Shown here: one piece after another, positions 6,468-6,514 of the stretch | How the letters are laid out: every line of letters starts with the position of its first letter | Position numbering within the stretch: the first letter of the stretch is position 1 | Source: an uncultured Collinsella sp. | GTDB taxonomy: Bacteria; Actinomycetota; Coriobacteriia; Coriobacteriales; Coriobacteriaceae | Direction: 5' to 3' | Assembly (NCBI GenBank): GCA_900547855.1 | Contig: URIK01000102.1 | Location: 1 to 6,514, forward strand | DNA length: 6,514 nucleotides | Notes under the pieces: generated by a model | The model's input: only the letters and a program-made list of their open reading frames with translations | What the model was told of the DNA's origin: nothing | Databases searched by the model: none | Program-made: the position numbers and the translations under genes

Positions 6468-6514
6468 CTGTCTCTTATACACATCTCCGAGCCCACGAGA
6501 CGCTCATGAATCTC
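6468..6514 (+). other. Illumina Nextera i7-side adapter (not genomic)
   Basis: Bases 6468-6486 are the reverse-complement Tn5 mosaic end CTGTCTCTTATACACATCT, 6487-6501 the Nextera read-2 linker, 6502-6509 (GCTCATGA) an i7 index that looks like N714 from memory, and 6510-6514 the start of P7. The genomic insert stops at 6467. An in-frame stop inside the adapter (TAA on the minus strand at 6477-6475) falsely closes the frame of the truncated DUF4012 gene. Confidence 0.98.

Overview
The window is one stretch of bacterial chromosome (about 51-6467) bounded on both sides by Illumina Nextera adapter sequence (1-50 and 6468-6514). It therefore looks like a whole short metagenomic or draft-genome contig with untrimmed ends, and both outermost genes are cut by the adapters. 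The DNA is GC-rich, with dense coding, clear Shine-Dalgarno sites and GC-rich intrinsic terminators. A Firmicutes-style transcriptional T-box in front of pheS, together with the protein styles, suggests a high-GC gut actinobacterium of the Coriobacteriia, perhaps Collinsella. This placement is inference from pattern memory, not a search result.

Layout, left to right. (1) pheS, the alpha subunit of phenylalanyl-tRNA synthetase, is on the minus strand and lacks its 3' end (51-852). (2) Its leader is a T-box riboswitch (about 938-1222, minus strand). It has a 13-bp terminator, a competing antiterminator with the 7-nt T-box bulge, and a Stem I internal loop presenting UUC, a Phe codon, at the expected place. 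(3) An M32-family metallocarboxypeptidase is transcribed divergently (1357-2940, plus strand), carries a Lys/Ala-rich N-terminal tail and ends in a strong terminator (2963-3004). (4) A convergent intergenic region holds a 15-bp perfect inverted repeat (3050-3083) that overlaps the stop codon of the next gene. (5) glmM, phosphoglucosamine mutase, is complete on the minus strand (3080-4411). (6) A hairpin (4424-4457) lies against the glmM ribosome-binding site. (7) A membrane-anchored DUF4012-family protein on the minus strand (4495-6467) lacks its 5' end.

Functionally there are three neighbourhoods. pheS with its T-box is translation machinery controlled by uncharged tRNA-Phe. The carboxypeptidase is a stand-alone cytosolic peptide-recycling enzyme. 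The DUF4012 gene followed by glmM is a co-directional pair that plausibly both serve the cell envelope: GlmM supplies GlcN-1-P for UDP-GlcNAc, and the DUF4012 protein is an extracytoplasmic protein of unknown activity. I see no CRISPR array, natural mobile element, tRNA or rRNA, and no clearly novel multi-gene system. The points most worth a second look are the T-box, the long inverted repeat at the glmM end, a His-rich insertion in PheS, the K/A-rich tail of the peptidase, and the adapter ends, which generate false protein ends.
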